In this document: in pieces, positions 1 to 8,600 of the stretch
How the letters are laid out: the number at the start of each line of letters is the position of its first letter
How positions within the stretch are numbered: the stretch's first letter is position 1
DNA from: Phormidesmis priestleyi
GTDB lineage: Bacteria; Cyanobacteriota; Cyanobacteriia; Phormidesmidales; Phormidesmidaceae
Assembly (NCBI GenBank): GCA_003242115.1
Contig: QBMP01000039.1
Coordinates: 1 to 20,474, forward strand
DNA length: 20,474 nt
Direction of reading: 5' to 3'
Notes under the pieces: generated by a model
The model's input: only the letters and a program-made list of their open reading frames with translations
The model's database searches: none
Told to the model about the DNA's origin: nothing
Translations under genes and position numbers: made by a program

Positions 1-212
1 GTATCCGCTCTAAATTTAGCATCGCTGGCCTCAGATATAGTTGCTTTATACTACCGTCTATTTCCCAACAGGTCTACTGTTCGCCACGTTTCAAGTAGGC
101 GCGTTCTTGCATTGGGCGCATACCAAAGGCGTTTGGTGTAGTGGAGGTGCCGTTCTGGGTGTAGGTGACGGAAACGGCGGGAACAGCGATGGGTTTGCGC
201 ATAAGTATTTTT
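1..212. other. Left edge, no supported gene
   Basis: I see no convincing gene here. An open frame on the plus strand runs from 41 into the PIN toxin gene, but its translation looks like random sequence and it overlaps that gene antisense. No hairpin, palindrome or telomere-like end is visible at base 1, so the window edge is not obviously a natural replicon end. Confidence 0.5.
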
Positions 213-623
213 CTATTGGAGCTGGTTTAAGAGTTCGGTGGGAGAGTAGATAGGAAGAGGGCTACCGGCAAAGTCTTTACGGTCGCGGGTAACGATGCCA
301 TCGAGTTGAGCAAGCGTAGCGCAGGCGAGTTGAACGCTGTCTTCAAAGTCTTTCAAGTTAAGCCTAAGCGCCGTTTCGACCGTCTGGCGATCAACCGCAC
401 AGAACTGAAGGCCGGTTAATAGTCGGCCAGTGACAGCAAGGGCAACTTCACGTCCCTCAGTCTTACGAATAATGTAAAAAATATTGGTGATAGTCGTAGC
501 AGCGATATAGCCTATCAATTTGCCGTACTCAATCTGCTCGAAAAGCGCGATCGCACTCTCGACAAAGGGTTCTCGTTCTAGAAGCAGATCGAGAACGATG
601 TTGGTATCAATCAGAACTTTCAA
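213..623 (-). CDS. PIN-domain (VapC-like) ribonuclease toxin
   Basis: This 136-residue protein has the size and layout of a single PIN domain, a metal-dependent RNase fold used by VapC-type toxins. The N-terminal VLIDTNIVLD carries the first acidic residue (D6) and conserved T7 and N8. The central DFEDSVQ (about 92-98) supplies the second acidic cluster, and the C-terminal IVTRDRKDF (about 110-118) supplies the last acidic residue. The start is TTG at 623, eight bases after the stop of the upstream antitoxin gene; no better start lies next to the conserved first strand. The pair therefore forms a two-gene operon with antitoxin first, the usual VapBC order. The expected role is plasmid maintenance by toxin-antitoxin addiction. 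The PIN fold is clear; the RNA target cannot be told from sequence. Confidence 0.88.
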   Translation of the reverse strand: MKVLIDTNIVLDLLLEREPFVESAIALFEQIEYGKLIGYIAATTITNIFYIIRKTEGREVALAVTGRLLTGLQFCAVDRQTVETALRLNLKDFEDSVQLACATLAQLDGIVTRDRKDFAGSPLPIYSPTELLNQLQ

Positions 624-631
624 TGGAATAC

Positions 632-871
632 TTACTGGTATTTCTGGGTTAGATAGTCGGTATATTCTGCTTGCAGTTCAGAGTCGCTAGGTACTGGCCC
701 AGAGCGTTTGGCGATTCCCCGCAGTCCGGTGAGGGTGCCGGGGGGGATGGTTTGTGGTTGGGAGGGAAGGAATTGCTTTTGATGGAGAAATTCGGCGAAG
801 TTGAGGATTTCGTTGATTTGGCTTTCTGGAAGGGCTTGGATAAGCTGATGTAGCCTTTCGGCGGCTGTCAT
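632..871 (-). CDS. Antitoxin of the PIN toxin pair (DUF2281-like)
   Basis: This 79-residue protein starts at an ATG and ends 8 bp before the toxin start. Its N-terminus, with ERLHQLIQALPE followed by EILNFAEFLHQKQ (about residues 5-33), is the pattern of the DUF2281 family, small proteins commonly encoded just upstream of PIN toxins in cyanobacteria. The C-terminal half (TGLRGIAKRSGPVPSDSELQAE) is the likely toxin-binding tail. I infer that it neutralises the downstream PIN protein and represses the operon. The family assignment comes from the residue pattern and context, not from a search. Confidence 0.8.
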   Translation of the reverse strand: MTAAERLHQLIQALPESQINEILNFAEFLHQKQFLPSQPQTIPPGTLTGLRGIAKRSGPVPSDSELQAEYTDYLTQKYQ

Positions 872-947
872 GATTTTTTCAGGGGTGAATGGGCTTGTAC
901 TTGTATTATGGCTGGCCTTTACGCTTGGCGAGGTTTTGCAGAGATTG

Positions 948-3692
948 CTATGTGGTCATCTTGGTATAAAGCTCAAAGAGTTTTTCTAACCGCTCTGTAT
1001 CGTTTTTGAATCGGCGACCAATGTAAATGCGCTCGATCACTTCGTCATTGCGATCATGGGCTGCTCGCAGGTTGGCGGGCATTTTATCAGGGGCATAGAG
1101 ATCGGCGATCGTGGCTGGGAAGTGCGCTTCCCGCGCTAGCAGGATGTCTTCAGCGCAGCGGGTGAGGTCGGTTTTGTTTTGCTCGGTGAGCTTGGGGACA
1201 GGGAAGGTGTTCCAGCCGAGGGTGTTGGAGTAGCGATATCGGGTTTCTAGCTTGCCACAGACGGTTGCGATCCAGACTAGGTGGATGCGCGAGGCGATTA
1301 AAGCCATGTTCCAGAGAGGCGCGTCGAAAAGGGCGAATGCGAGATCACTAACGATGGAGCTTGGTCTCAGTAACCCGACAGGAAGATACTCGCGCGTTTC
1401 GGATGAAACTTTCGGCACAATTAGGACAACTTCATTTCCAGCTTGACGAACTTCGCCAAATCTAAATGGGACTTTGGCTAGTTCCTTTGTGGTTGCCCGC
1501 CTAGACTTATCACGCTGCTGTTTGACGGCTTCAAAACGGTCGTTTAGCCATTTGTTTTCGATGGCTTCTGAATAATCTGATTCTAGTACCCAAATACATC
1601 GCCTCTCAAGACCACGAATGTACTCCCGAGAGCCAAAAAACGGACGGATGTATGACGAATCTACATTAAATTCATTTATTGCTTTTTCTGCTTCAGAAGC
1701 ATTAAGGATAAGAAAACCTCCGTCGTTTGCCATGTTGCCGAAATACATTTCTCCTATATGAGACAGTGGCGCACTTGCTTTTTTAACAACAACATTCGGT
1801 GCGGCTGCTAGATAAGCATTTATGTTTGCTGTCTCCTTGAGCGTTACACCACCGTTTTCATCAATAGAAAATATTTTCTGAACTTTACCAACGGCGGCTG
1901 AAATCCCGACGATTACCACTGTCACACCGGCATTATGACTGGCAAGATTTGCCCATTTAAAGCTTGTATAGGCAAACTTGATTTCTTGCCCTGTCTCAAA
2001 AATCAGCGGCCAAAGGTTCTCAACCTGGCGACCTTGGCAAATTGAATTGGTTGCTACGAATGCTGCTGCGGAATTGGTGTGAAGTCCGTAACTGGCAGCT
2101 TTCATAAACCAACCTGAAACATAATCAAGAGATCCCCACGTTTTAGTTAGATTTTCAAAGATTCCCTTGATGTCATCTTTTTGATCCGCAGTTTGCCACT
2201 GACTTCCTCTATACGGTGGGTTCCCGCAGATATACGTCTCCCCACCCTCATTCTCAAAATCAATCTCCGCCTGCTCCAGCGGGGTACTAAACAAGTCATC
2301 CTCAACCAATCTCACCTCCTTTCCTGTGGATGGGCAAAGGCTCAGCCAATCAAGCTCTAAAGCATTGCCGCAGGTGATCCAGTTATCCCTCTCTAACGGA
2401 AGGAAAATGAGCATTGCTTCCTGCTGACCTAAATAAAGGACATCGCACTGAAACTTTGCAATTACAAGCGCCAACCGAGCAATCTCAGCAGAAAAGTGGC
2501 GCAGCTCAATCCCTCGAAAATTTGTGATTAGGATATCGGAGCGGCGACCAGCCTCACCACGGCGACGGTTAATCTCGTCCTCAATAACCCGCATCTCCTT
2601 GTAAGCAATAACAAGGAAGTTACCAGAGCCACAGGCAGGGTCGAAGACACGAATATGGGCCATCCGCTGCCGTAGATTCAGCAGCTTGCGGCCATTGTTC
2701 TCCGCTGCCTCTAGCTGAGATCGCAAGTCATCCAAAAACAGCGGATTCAGCACCTTAAGAATATTTGGCACACTGGTGTAATGCATCCCCAGCGCACCGC
2801 GTTCCTCATCGTCCGCTACTGCCTGAATCATCGAGCCGAAAATGTCGGGGTTGATCTTCGTCCAGTCAAGATTGCCAACGTGAAGCAGGTAAGAGCGGGC
2901 AATCTTACTAAATCGGGGCACCTCTACATCACCCGAAAAAAGGCCACCGTTTACATAGGGAAACTCATTTGCCCAGTTGCGAATCTTGGCAGCTTTTCGC
3001 GCTTCGAGAGCGGTACTCATTGCCCGAAATAGCTCAGAGATTATCTGATGAGTATCTGATGAGTCACTCGAACTCATGCGGTCAACGGTGGTCGTGAATA
3101 GACTATCGCTGCGAAATATATTCGTGTCTTCTGCAAAAAAGCAAAAGATCAGCCGAGCCATGAAGTGGTTCAGCGCCTCTCGTCGCTCTGCCTTGTCCCA
3201 GTCTGGGTTCTCCTTCAGCAGCTCAATATAAAGACGGTTAAGGCGACCCGTCGCCTTAATGTCAAAGGCGTTTTCACGAATCTGCTTAACTGTCGTAATG
3301 CCTGCCAGTGGCAGAAAAAAGCCAAAGTGGTTATGAAAGTCGGGGTAGTCACAGGAGATCGTCTCGCCATCGACAAGGTTTCCAGCCTCAAAGCCTTTGC
3401 CATCGGTAGCAAGGATAAGCTTGGCCTTTTGCTTAGCCGTCGCTGGACTATCTTGCAGGGCGCTGAACGTGGCGCTGACTTCCCCTTCAGCGCAAACCTT
3501 TATGTGGATATTATTGCGCTGGAGGACGCCGCCGATGTCAGATTTATTTGAGCTACTGCGATCGCTTCTGAGCTTTTTAATCGTAGTTGGCTTATTGCCA
3601 AAGGCTTCAAGGAAGGCAAACGGGAAAGCCGCTGGGTCAAAGGGCGCTTCGGCTAGCTGAGAAATGGCTTCTTCGATTTCGACTGCATTCAT
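948..3692 (-). CDS. MmeI-like adenine-specific DNA methyltransferase
   Basis: This 914-residue protein is close in length to MmeI-type (type IIL) single-chain restriction-modification enzymes. The AdoMet-binding motif FDPACGSGNFLVIAYKE lies near residues 350-366 and the catalytic NPPY of N6-adenine methyltransferases at 491-494. Before them, a segment near 178-194 (MARLIFCFFAEDTNIF) resembles the helical spacer of MmeI proteins. The last 400 residues would carry target recognition. At the N-terminus (about 1-130), where MmeI carries a PD-(D/E)XK nuclease, I cannot find a D...ExK arrangement, so this may be an orphan methyltransferase or one with a degenerate nuclease. It starts at an ATG and stands alone on the minus strand, 76 bp from the toxin-antitoxin operon. 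No separate restriction gene lies beside it. The target sequence is unknown. Confidence 0.85.
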   Translation of the reverse strand: MNAVEIEEAISQLAEAPFDPAAFPFAFLEAFGNKPTTIKKLRSDRSSSNKSDIGGVLQRNNIHIKVCAEGEVSATFSALQDSPATAKQKAKLILATDGKGFEAGNLVDGETISCDYPDFHNHFGFFLPLAGITTVKQIRENAFDIKATGRLNRLYIELLKENPDWDKAERREALNHFMARLIFCFFAEDTNIFRSDSLFTTTVDRMSSSDSSDTHQIISELFRAMSTALEARKAAKIRNWANEFPYVNGGLFSGDVEVPRFSKIARSYLLHVGNLDWTKINPDIFGSMIQAVADDEERGALGMHYTSVPNILKVLNPLFLDDLRSQLEAAENNGRKLLNLRQRMAHIRVFDPACGSGNFLVIAYKEMRVIEDEINRRRGEAGRRSDILITNFRGIELRHFSAEIARLALVIAKFQCDVLYLGQQEAMLIFLPLERDNWITCGNALELDWLSLCPSTGKEVRLVEDDLFSTPLEQAEIDFENEGGETYICGNPPYRGSQWQTADQKDDIKGIFENLTKTWGSLDYVSGWFMKAASYGLHTNSAAAFVATNSICQGRQVENLWPLIFETGQEIKFAYTSFKWANLASHNAGVTVVIVGISAAVGKVQKIFSIDENGGVTLKETANINAYLAAAPNVVVKKASAPLSHIGEMYFGNMANDGGFLILNASEAEKAINEFNVDSSYIRPFFGSREYIRGLERRCIWVLESDYSEAIENKWLNDRFEAVKQQRDKSRRATTKELAKVPFRFGEVRQAGNEVVLIVPKVSSETREYLPVGLLRPSSIVSDLAFALFDAPLWNMALIASRIHLVWIATVCGKLETRYRYSNTLGWNTFPVPKLTEQNKTDLTRCAEDILLAREAHFPATIADLYAPDKMPANLRAAHDRNDEVIERIYIGRRFKNDTERLEKLFELYTKMTT

Positions 3693-3890
3693 ATCTCAAC
3701 CATCAGTAGCTCAGCAATAGCAGCTCAAGAGCCTGATTAGCCCCTCTTACCGCAGCCTGAGAATCTTACCTGATTTTTGATAGGTAGGGCGTGATCTCGA
3801 TGGAAACCGGCTACGTGGGAAAGTAGTGAAAAATAACCGTTATTTGACGTAGAAAAACCGCCCACTAACTGGGCAGCTCGGTGAACGGTG

Positions 3891-3978
3891 CATTCTTCAA
3901 TCAAACTGTTATCGTTCTTCAATCAAACTGTCATCGTTCTTCAATCAAACTGTCATCGTTCTTCAATCAAACTGTCAT
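3891..3978. repeat. Four tandem copies of a 22-bp repeat
   Basis: Four head-to-tail 22-bp units (3891-3912, 3913-3934, 3935-3956, 3957-3978) share the pattern CGTTCTTCAA then TCAAACTGTCAT. The last three are identical and the first differs at two positions. Each ends in the CTGTCAT half that is also the core of the 11-bp array that follows without a break, so 22 bp is two units of the same period. Confidence 0.93.
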
Positions 3979-4198
3979 AAAAGTGACATAAAACTGTCAT
4001 AAAAGTGCAATAAAACTGTCATAAAAGTGACATACGACTGTCATAAAACTGTCATAAAACTGTCATAAAAGTGACATACGACTGTCACAAAACTGTCATA
4101 AAAGTGCAATAAAACTGTCATAAAAGTGACATAAAAGTGACATAAAAGTGACATAAAAGTGACATACGACTGTCATAAAAGTGACATACGACTGTCAT
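3979..4198. repeat. Twenty tandem 11-bp units (phased iteron-like array)
   Basis: Exactly 220 bp can be cut into twenty 11-bp units. The variants are AAAACTGTCAT, AAAAGTGACAT, ACGACTGTCAT and AAAAGTGCAAT, plus ACGACTGTCAC once. The core TGTCA alternates with its reverse complement TGACA, so a binding site would appear on alternating strands of one helix face, and A4 tracts recur about once per helical turn. With the preceding 22-bp repeats the array spans 308 bp, or 28 units. Such arrays are typical of plasmid origins (iterons) or centromeres. Which one applies here, and which protein binds, is inference. Confidence 0.93.
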
Positions 4199-4245
4199 AT
4201 TTCCTAGAGAAAGCGCGAGCAGACAAAACTACCCATTACCCTCTC

Positions 4246-4280
4246 TCCAGAAAATAGCAAGATATGGCAAAGTGACCCCC
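4246..4280. repeat. Dispersed repeat R, copy 1 (short)
   Basis: This is the first of four copies of a sequence whose core is AGCAAGATATGGCAAAGTG. Copy 1 contains only the first part (TCCAGAAAATAG, the core, then ACCCCC). The other copies lie at 4830-4918, 5130-5233 and 5430-5533. On the minus strand copies 1, 2 and 4 read as TLPYLA followed by I/V/AV then FW, but copy 3 has a stop there. This suggests a DNA repeat or an eroded coding remnant, not a live gene. Confidence 0.85.
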
Positions 4281-4316
4281 CACTCGCTAGAAAGCGCCGG
4301 ATAATCACACGGGCAC

Positions 4317-4351
4317 AAAAAAAATGCCCTCTCTGTGTGGTCGCAGAGAGG
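4317..4351 (-). terminator. Intrinsic terminator, minus strand
   Basis: Read on the minus strand, CCTCTCTG, an 8-nt loop and CAGAGAGG form an 8-bp perfect stem, followed by GCA and eight T residues. It lies 24 bp beyond the stop of the resolvase C-terminal fragment at 4375-4596, so the fragment appears to have kept the terminator of its lost gene. Confidence 0.75.
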
Positions 4352-4374
4352 ACGGGCAAACATTTTTGAACGGG

Positions 4375-4596
4375 CTATGGGTATAGGGCAATGGCGTTGG
4401 CAACTCGCCACTGATATTCTCCATAAGCTTCTTGATTCCATTTGACAACTTCTCTAGGCTCAGGCTTACCCACGTTCTGACGTGAGCCGTGCCTTAGCGC
4501 ATCAGTGTGGGCTAACAGCTCACACTGATACTCAGCCATCCACTCGTTAACCTTGTCCGGTTTAACGCCCTGCATTGCCCTAGCAGATACTGCGGC
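4375..4596 (-). pseudogene. Telomere resolvase C-terminal fragment (decayed paralogue)
   Basis: The minus-strand reading aligns with the end of the 550-residue resolvase encoded at 17835-19487. VKPDKVNEWM matches VKPDKVKEWM (498-507), RQNVGKPEPREVVKW matches QQNKGKADIRTVIKW (526-540), and EAYGEYQW matches EAAYGAYEW (542-550). Upstream of the first ATG the match continues in frame for a few codons (SARAMQG against SLRQMTK) and then meets a stop at 4597-4599. Only about 70 codons remain, with nothing of the catalytic core. It runs about 12 residues past the end of the intact protein. The divergence suggests a paralogue, not a recent copy. A short expressed DNA-binding peptide cannot be excluded, but relic is more likely. 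Confidence 0.8.
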
Positions 4597-4654
4597 TCAG
4601 ACCTCTCAGGATGGCGATAGAAAGGCACTAGACAGATGAAGATGGTTAGAACAC

Positions 4655-4686
4655 AAAAAAAAGCTCCTCATGATGGCGAGAAGCTT
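4655..4686 (-). terminator. Terminator-like hairpin, minus strand
   Basis: On the minus strand AAGCTTCTC, an 8-nt loop and GAGGAGCTT form a 9-bp stem with one G-U pair, followed by a run of T residues (A-run at 4655-4662 on the plus strand). No intact gene ends just upstream, so it probably belonged to a gene now decayed, perhaps the one that left the fragment at 4944-5012. Confidence 0.6.
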
Positions 4687-4829
4687 ACTGTGGCCGGTGC
4701 TGGAACTTAGAGAGCTACGCCCTAGCCTTTCGATTAAGTATTCAGCCAATGAGATGGAACGATTCTGTGACAATTTCGCACCAAGTTCATCACAGTCTAA
4801 GCCGCTTTCCTTGAAGCAATTTTGCTCCC

Positions 4830-4918
4830 TCCAGAAAACAGCAGCAAGATATGGCAAAGTGGGCCTACTGGCCGTATTTTTCAAAAGTGATCTTGACTAT
4901 CGTGCCAACGCTGCCGCC
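4830..4918. repeat. Dispersed repeat R, copy 2
   Basis: This copy contains the AGCAAGATATGGCAAAGTG core with a 3-bp insertion before it (AGCAGCAAG). It continues into the second half shared with copies 3 and 4: GGCCGTATTTTTCAAAAGTG, then a segment ending CGTGCCAA. It lies just left of the second resolvase fragment (4944-5012). Confidence 0.82.
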
Positions 4919-4943
4919 GATATTTGCAATATGTCCGACTGCT

Positions 4944-5012
4944 CTACTTGATAACCTCACGCAAGTCAGGCTTACCTAGATTCTGGCGTGTCCCAATCCC
5001 AAGCTCCTTAGC
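4944..5012 (-). pseudogene. Second telomere resolvase C-terminal fragment
   Basis: A minus-strand reading of about 22 codons, AKELGIGTRQNLGKPDLREV then IK and a stop, matches the other fragment (GSRQNVGKPEPREVVK) and the intact resolvase (SYQQNKGKADIRTVIK, 524-539). It is bounded by a stop at 5013-5015 and by TAG at 4944-4946, so it is far too short to be a gene. With the fragment at 4375-4596 it shows that this region once held at least two resolvase-type genes or C-terminal modules in the same orientation. Confidence 0.72.
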
Positions 5013-5046
5013 TCAGCTTGCTGTCGTGTTATTTTTCCGTGCCAAA

Positions 5047-5090
5047 ACGTCTAAAAAACGTCTAAAAAATGCCTAAAAAATGCCTAAAAA
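5047..5090. repeat. Four tandem 11-bp units with A5 tracts
   Basis: ACGTCTAAAAA occurs twice and ATGCCTAAAAA twice, head to tail, with a degenerate fifth unit (ACGTTCTTTAG) after them. The A5 tracts are exactly 11 bp apart, the geometry that gives static DNA bending. The unit differs from the arrays at 3979-4198 and 5263-5394 but has the same period. Confidence 0.9.
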
Positions 5091-5129
5091 ACGTTCTTTA
5101 GACAGTATCCAAGTCGTCTGATTTACACT

Positions 5130-5233
5130 CTTCAGAAAATAGCAAGATATGGCAAAGTGACCCCTGGTCGTATTTTTCAAAAGTGGTCTCGACCGTCGTG
5201 CCAAAATTGAGCACAGAAAACCGCCTTGTTGGA
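5130..5233. repeat. Dispersed repeat R, copy 3 (full length)
   Basis: This is about 104 bp and differs from copy 4 (5430-5533) at only about ten positions. It contains the AGCAAGATATGGCAAAGTG core, then CCCCTGGTCGTATTT, AAGTGGTCTCG and CAAAATTGAGCACAGAAAAC, ending CGCCTTGTTGGA. The 11-bp array at 5263-5394 lies between copies 3 and 4, exactly 300 bp apart start to start, as in a duplicated module. Confidence 0.9.
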
Positions 5234-5262
5234 ACTTGGTCTCTCGCAAAGCAGAAAGCATA

Positions 5263-5394
5263 ATTATCCGTATAGTATCCGTATATTATCCGTGTAGTAT
5301 CCGTATATTATCTGTATATTATCCGTATATTATCCGTGTAGTATCCGTATATTATCTGTATATTATCCGTGTAGTATCCGGATAATTATCCACC
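5263..5394. repeat. Twelve tandem 11-bp units (TATCCG array)
   Basis: The segment cuts into 11-bp units ATTATCCGTAT, AGTATCCGTAT, ATTATCCGTGT and ATTATCTGTAT, with degenerate last units AGTATCCGGAT and AATTATCCACC. There are eleven clear units and a twelfth partial one. It is AT-rich with a C/G step each turn and could be an unwinding element or a protein array near the replication gene (3' end at 5652). Confidence 0.93.
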
Positions 5395-5429
5395 CACCAT
5401 CAGGCTTTTGACAGTTCTTTTATAGCCCC

Positions 5430-5533
5430 TCCAGAAAACAGCAAGATATGGCAAAGTGACCCCCTGGTCGTATTTGTCAGAAGTGGTCTCGGCCATCGTC
5501 CCAAAATTGAGCACAGAAAACCGCCTTGTTGGA
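5430..5533. repeat. Dispersed repeat R, copy 4 (full length)
   Basis: This near-identical partner of copy 3 lies about 120 bp beyond the stop of the replication gene. Like copies 1 and 2 it begins with CCAGAAAA, followed by CAGCAAGATATGG. No transposase, terminal inverted repeat or target duplication is visible around any copy. Confidence 0.9.
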
Positions 5534-5651
5534 GCGGCTCTTCTGTTTGGACTCGCCACAATTTAATTAATCTACCGACTCAAAATAGACAGATGCGCCC
5601 AGGCAGCGGCCAGCCCTTGCGGGCTTCATTGTCGGTTTGGGCAGAATCGGC

Positions 5652-8600
5652 TTAAGAATTTAGTGGTATCGGTGGGGGTGGCGGTGCCTTCGCCCCTATC
5701 AAAGCCATCTGATTTAGATTTTCTGGCGGATCATCGGTACCCATTTTGAGGGCGTCACCCAGTTTAGTAAGCCAATCTTCATACAAAACTGCATGACGCC
5801 CCTTGATGGCCTTGATCGCTTTTTCGACTTCACCCCCCGCCTTTTCGGAAACCCAAGCCAAAGCCTTCGCGATAACCTGGCTCTTTGCAGCCGCGTCTAT
5901 GCTTGCGCGGGTTTGCGCCCTGATGACCCTCAGCTCAGCTCTAAACCGCTTCAGCCCGTCCTCACCGTCTTGTTTAAGCCGGTTGAGTGAAGAGATCGCA
6001 TCGACCTCTATTTCGAGCCGATAGACGTTTAGCCGGTCGCCAGTGCCCTCTCGCTTGTCCTTCGTGGGTCTGTAGCCCATGACTTCAAGTGCCTTGTTAA
6101 ATAGCGCTGCGGGAGCCATCTGCTCAGAGAACTGAGCGCCCCTCACTAAGCCTGATTTTTTCGTATTGGCGGCGATCTGCTGCCGGTGTGCGACTAAATA
6201 AAGCCCTGCGGCGATGACTTGCGGATCTTGATTTGTCCAGGTTTCAGTTTTGCCGTCGATAACCTCAGCCACGCCAGGGCAACGCGCCATGATGCCGACT
6301 AGCTCAATATCGCGGGCGGCGGCTGGTAGCTCTGGCAAGTTCCAAAACAGATCGCTATCGGCGTCTGGCTTGCCCGCCAGGAACTTTAGCGCCTTCATGT
6401 GCTCAATTTGCTGCCAGCAATCCGGGTCACTGATGGCAATTTTCAGCAGTTGAGCGCGCACGATTGAGCGAACACCGGGATTATTGGCGCTCTTATCGGC
6501 TGACCATGCGGTGAAAAATTCGCTGTTCTGTTGCGCTAAGTAGTCTTTGCCTAGCAGTTTTTCGAGCTGAGCTTTAGCCGCCCGCGCCGCCTGGAACGGA
6601 TTATCAATCTCATCTAGCTCGCCTTCAGCCGCTCGTGTCTGCGTTTTTTTGAGCGTTCGGCCTTGCTGCTCAATCAGGCCGATGCGAACTTTATCGCAGA
6701 AGAGATGTAGCTGATGGGCCTGATCAGCTTCGTCTTTGCTCAGCGCTGGTGATGTCGATACCTCCCAGCCGTAGCGCTCCCAATCCTCATGCAGCAGCTC
6801 TTTTTTGAAGATAATTTCAAATGCTTTACTGGCCATGAAGTGAGGCAGGTTAGGTCGCATCCCTGCGAACTTTTCAGCTTCCTGCTGCATTGGCTTTAGG
6901 GCTTTTTCTGCGCCCAATGCTTTGGCTAATGCCGCCGCCGCGCCCATTGGGGCATTGGCTTCGTTTTCTAGTTCATCTGCCCAATACTGCCAGTCCAAGG
7001 CAGCAGGGTAGGCTTCGAGCGTGGGCGCTCCCTGCTGGCTGAAGTAGATGTGACGCTCGGTGATTGCGCCGTCACGACCAATTGCTAATCTAATTCGTTC
7101 GCCGCGCTGGCTGATGCTTTGCGCCCCTTCGTTCGGCGTGGCGTACTCGAACTGAATATCAAAGTGCTTGCCCTCGATGCTGACGCCGCTGTTAATGACG
7201 GGTGTAAAAATAAACCAATCTGGCTGAGCGACCGATAGGAAGGCATCGGGATCAGCTAAGAATTGGGAGCGTTGATTTTGCAATGTGGCCGCGCCATCAA
7301 TCACTAAGCCGCTTTTGTTCGGGAATATCGCCCGCAGTACCCGGTCAATCATGCGGCCTTTGCCACGACTGCCGACTGGAATCGCTACCCGCTGGCCGCT
7401 GTGCAAGGCGTTAATGATTTGCTGTAGCCAGTGATAGAAGTTGTCATACTCAATCACTTTCATCTGAGTAGCGGGTCTAGAGCGTCGCTGTAGCCGTAAC
7501 TCATCGGGCGTAAACCCGCCGATGGTCTGCACGGCTGTGAGTGTGCGCCCGCTCATTGCCGCCGTCGCGATCCCAATGGTGGGAGTCGTGGCTAACAGCT
7601 TTCTGAAGGCGGCTAAACTTTGCGGCCCTGCGTTGCCTAGTTCTGCGCTTTCGATGCGGTGTAAGACTTCGTTGCATTCGTCAATTTGAAGTAAATCAAA
7701 GCTCTGCCCCTTGAATTTGTAAGCCGATTCAGGGCAGGTGACGACAATCGCCGCGCTGTAGCATTTGGGATCTAAGTGAGTCGCGGCGATCGCTTCACCC
7801 GCCCGCTCATTGATCCGACCTTTGAATTCTTTGGCTAAGCCTCTGGTAGGTACGAAAATCAGCACCCGCCCGCCGTCTTTTGCTACTGCCAGCGCTGAGG
7901 GAATCAGCGCGTTATTCGATTTGCCGGTGCCCTGTGAGCAGTCGTAGGCCAGCAGCGATCTCCCGTCAGATGCTGGCGGCATCTCGCTAGCAAAGCCGCT
8001 GATGAGTGCGCCATGAGTTTCATATTTGAGATGCCGTTTGAGTGGCTGATAAAATAGCTCACGCGCCTGCTGCTGGTAGTTGTCCTCATCGGTATTGATG
8101 GCCGCTTTTATGCCGAGCAGTTTTGTGATTTGTGCGTATGACTGACCATCGCGCTTAAGCTTCTGTTCTGCCAGCCACTCAGCTTTAGTCTGCTTGCTTG
8201 AAACAGCCTGAGCCAAGGGCACTTTAGCTGTCTCAACCTCAATCAGCGCGGCTGGTTTTGGCGCAATCGCCACGAATTCAGCCCAGGTGATCAGCCGCGC
8301 CGTCTCAAATTGCTCATGGCTGATTTCATCAATATCGCCATCGGCCTTCGTCCGCTGCTCATACCAAAGCACTTTAAGTTCACGGCTCATGCCTATCAGC
8401 TCGGCATTGAGCGCCGCATACGAGCGCATGACGTGAGCGTTTTGAATTGCGCCAGCATCAGGGCAAAGCACTAAAGTTTTTGGCAACAGCGCACTTATAC
8501 ATTCGTGCAACTGTTCGGGGCTGCTGGCAAAATTTCCGCCACTTGCCCCGATGATATTTATGCGATGCTTTTCAGCCGCAACTATCGGCTTTAGAAGCCC

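Noticed and set aside
3737..3922. 61-residue minus-strand ORF before the methyltransferase
   Set aside because: It begins inside the 22-bp repeats, has unnatural composition, and lacks a ribosome-binding site.
3891..4198. CRISPR array
   Set aside because: The units are head to tail with no unique spacers; the period is 11 or 22 bp.
4606..4884. 92-residue minus-strand ORF as a gene
   Set aside because: Its end runs through a terminator hairpin, its start lies in repeat R copy 2, and the translation has no family resemblance; probably open by chance in decayed sequence.
5612..5625. AGCCC-TTGC-GGGCT hairpin as terminator of the replication gene
   Set aside because: The stem is good but no T-run follows on the minus strand; not supported as an intrinsic terminator.
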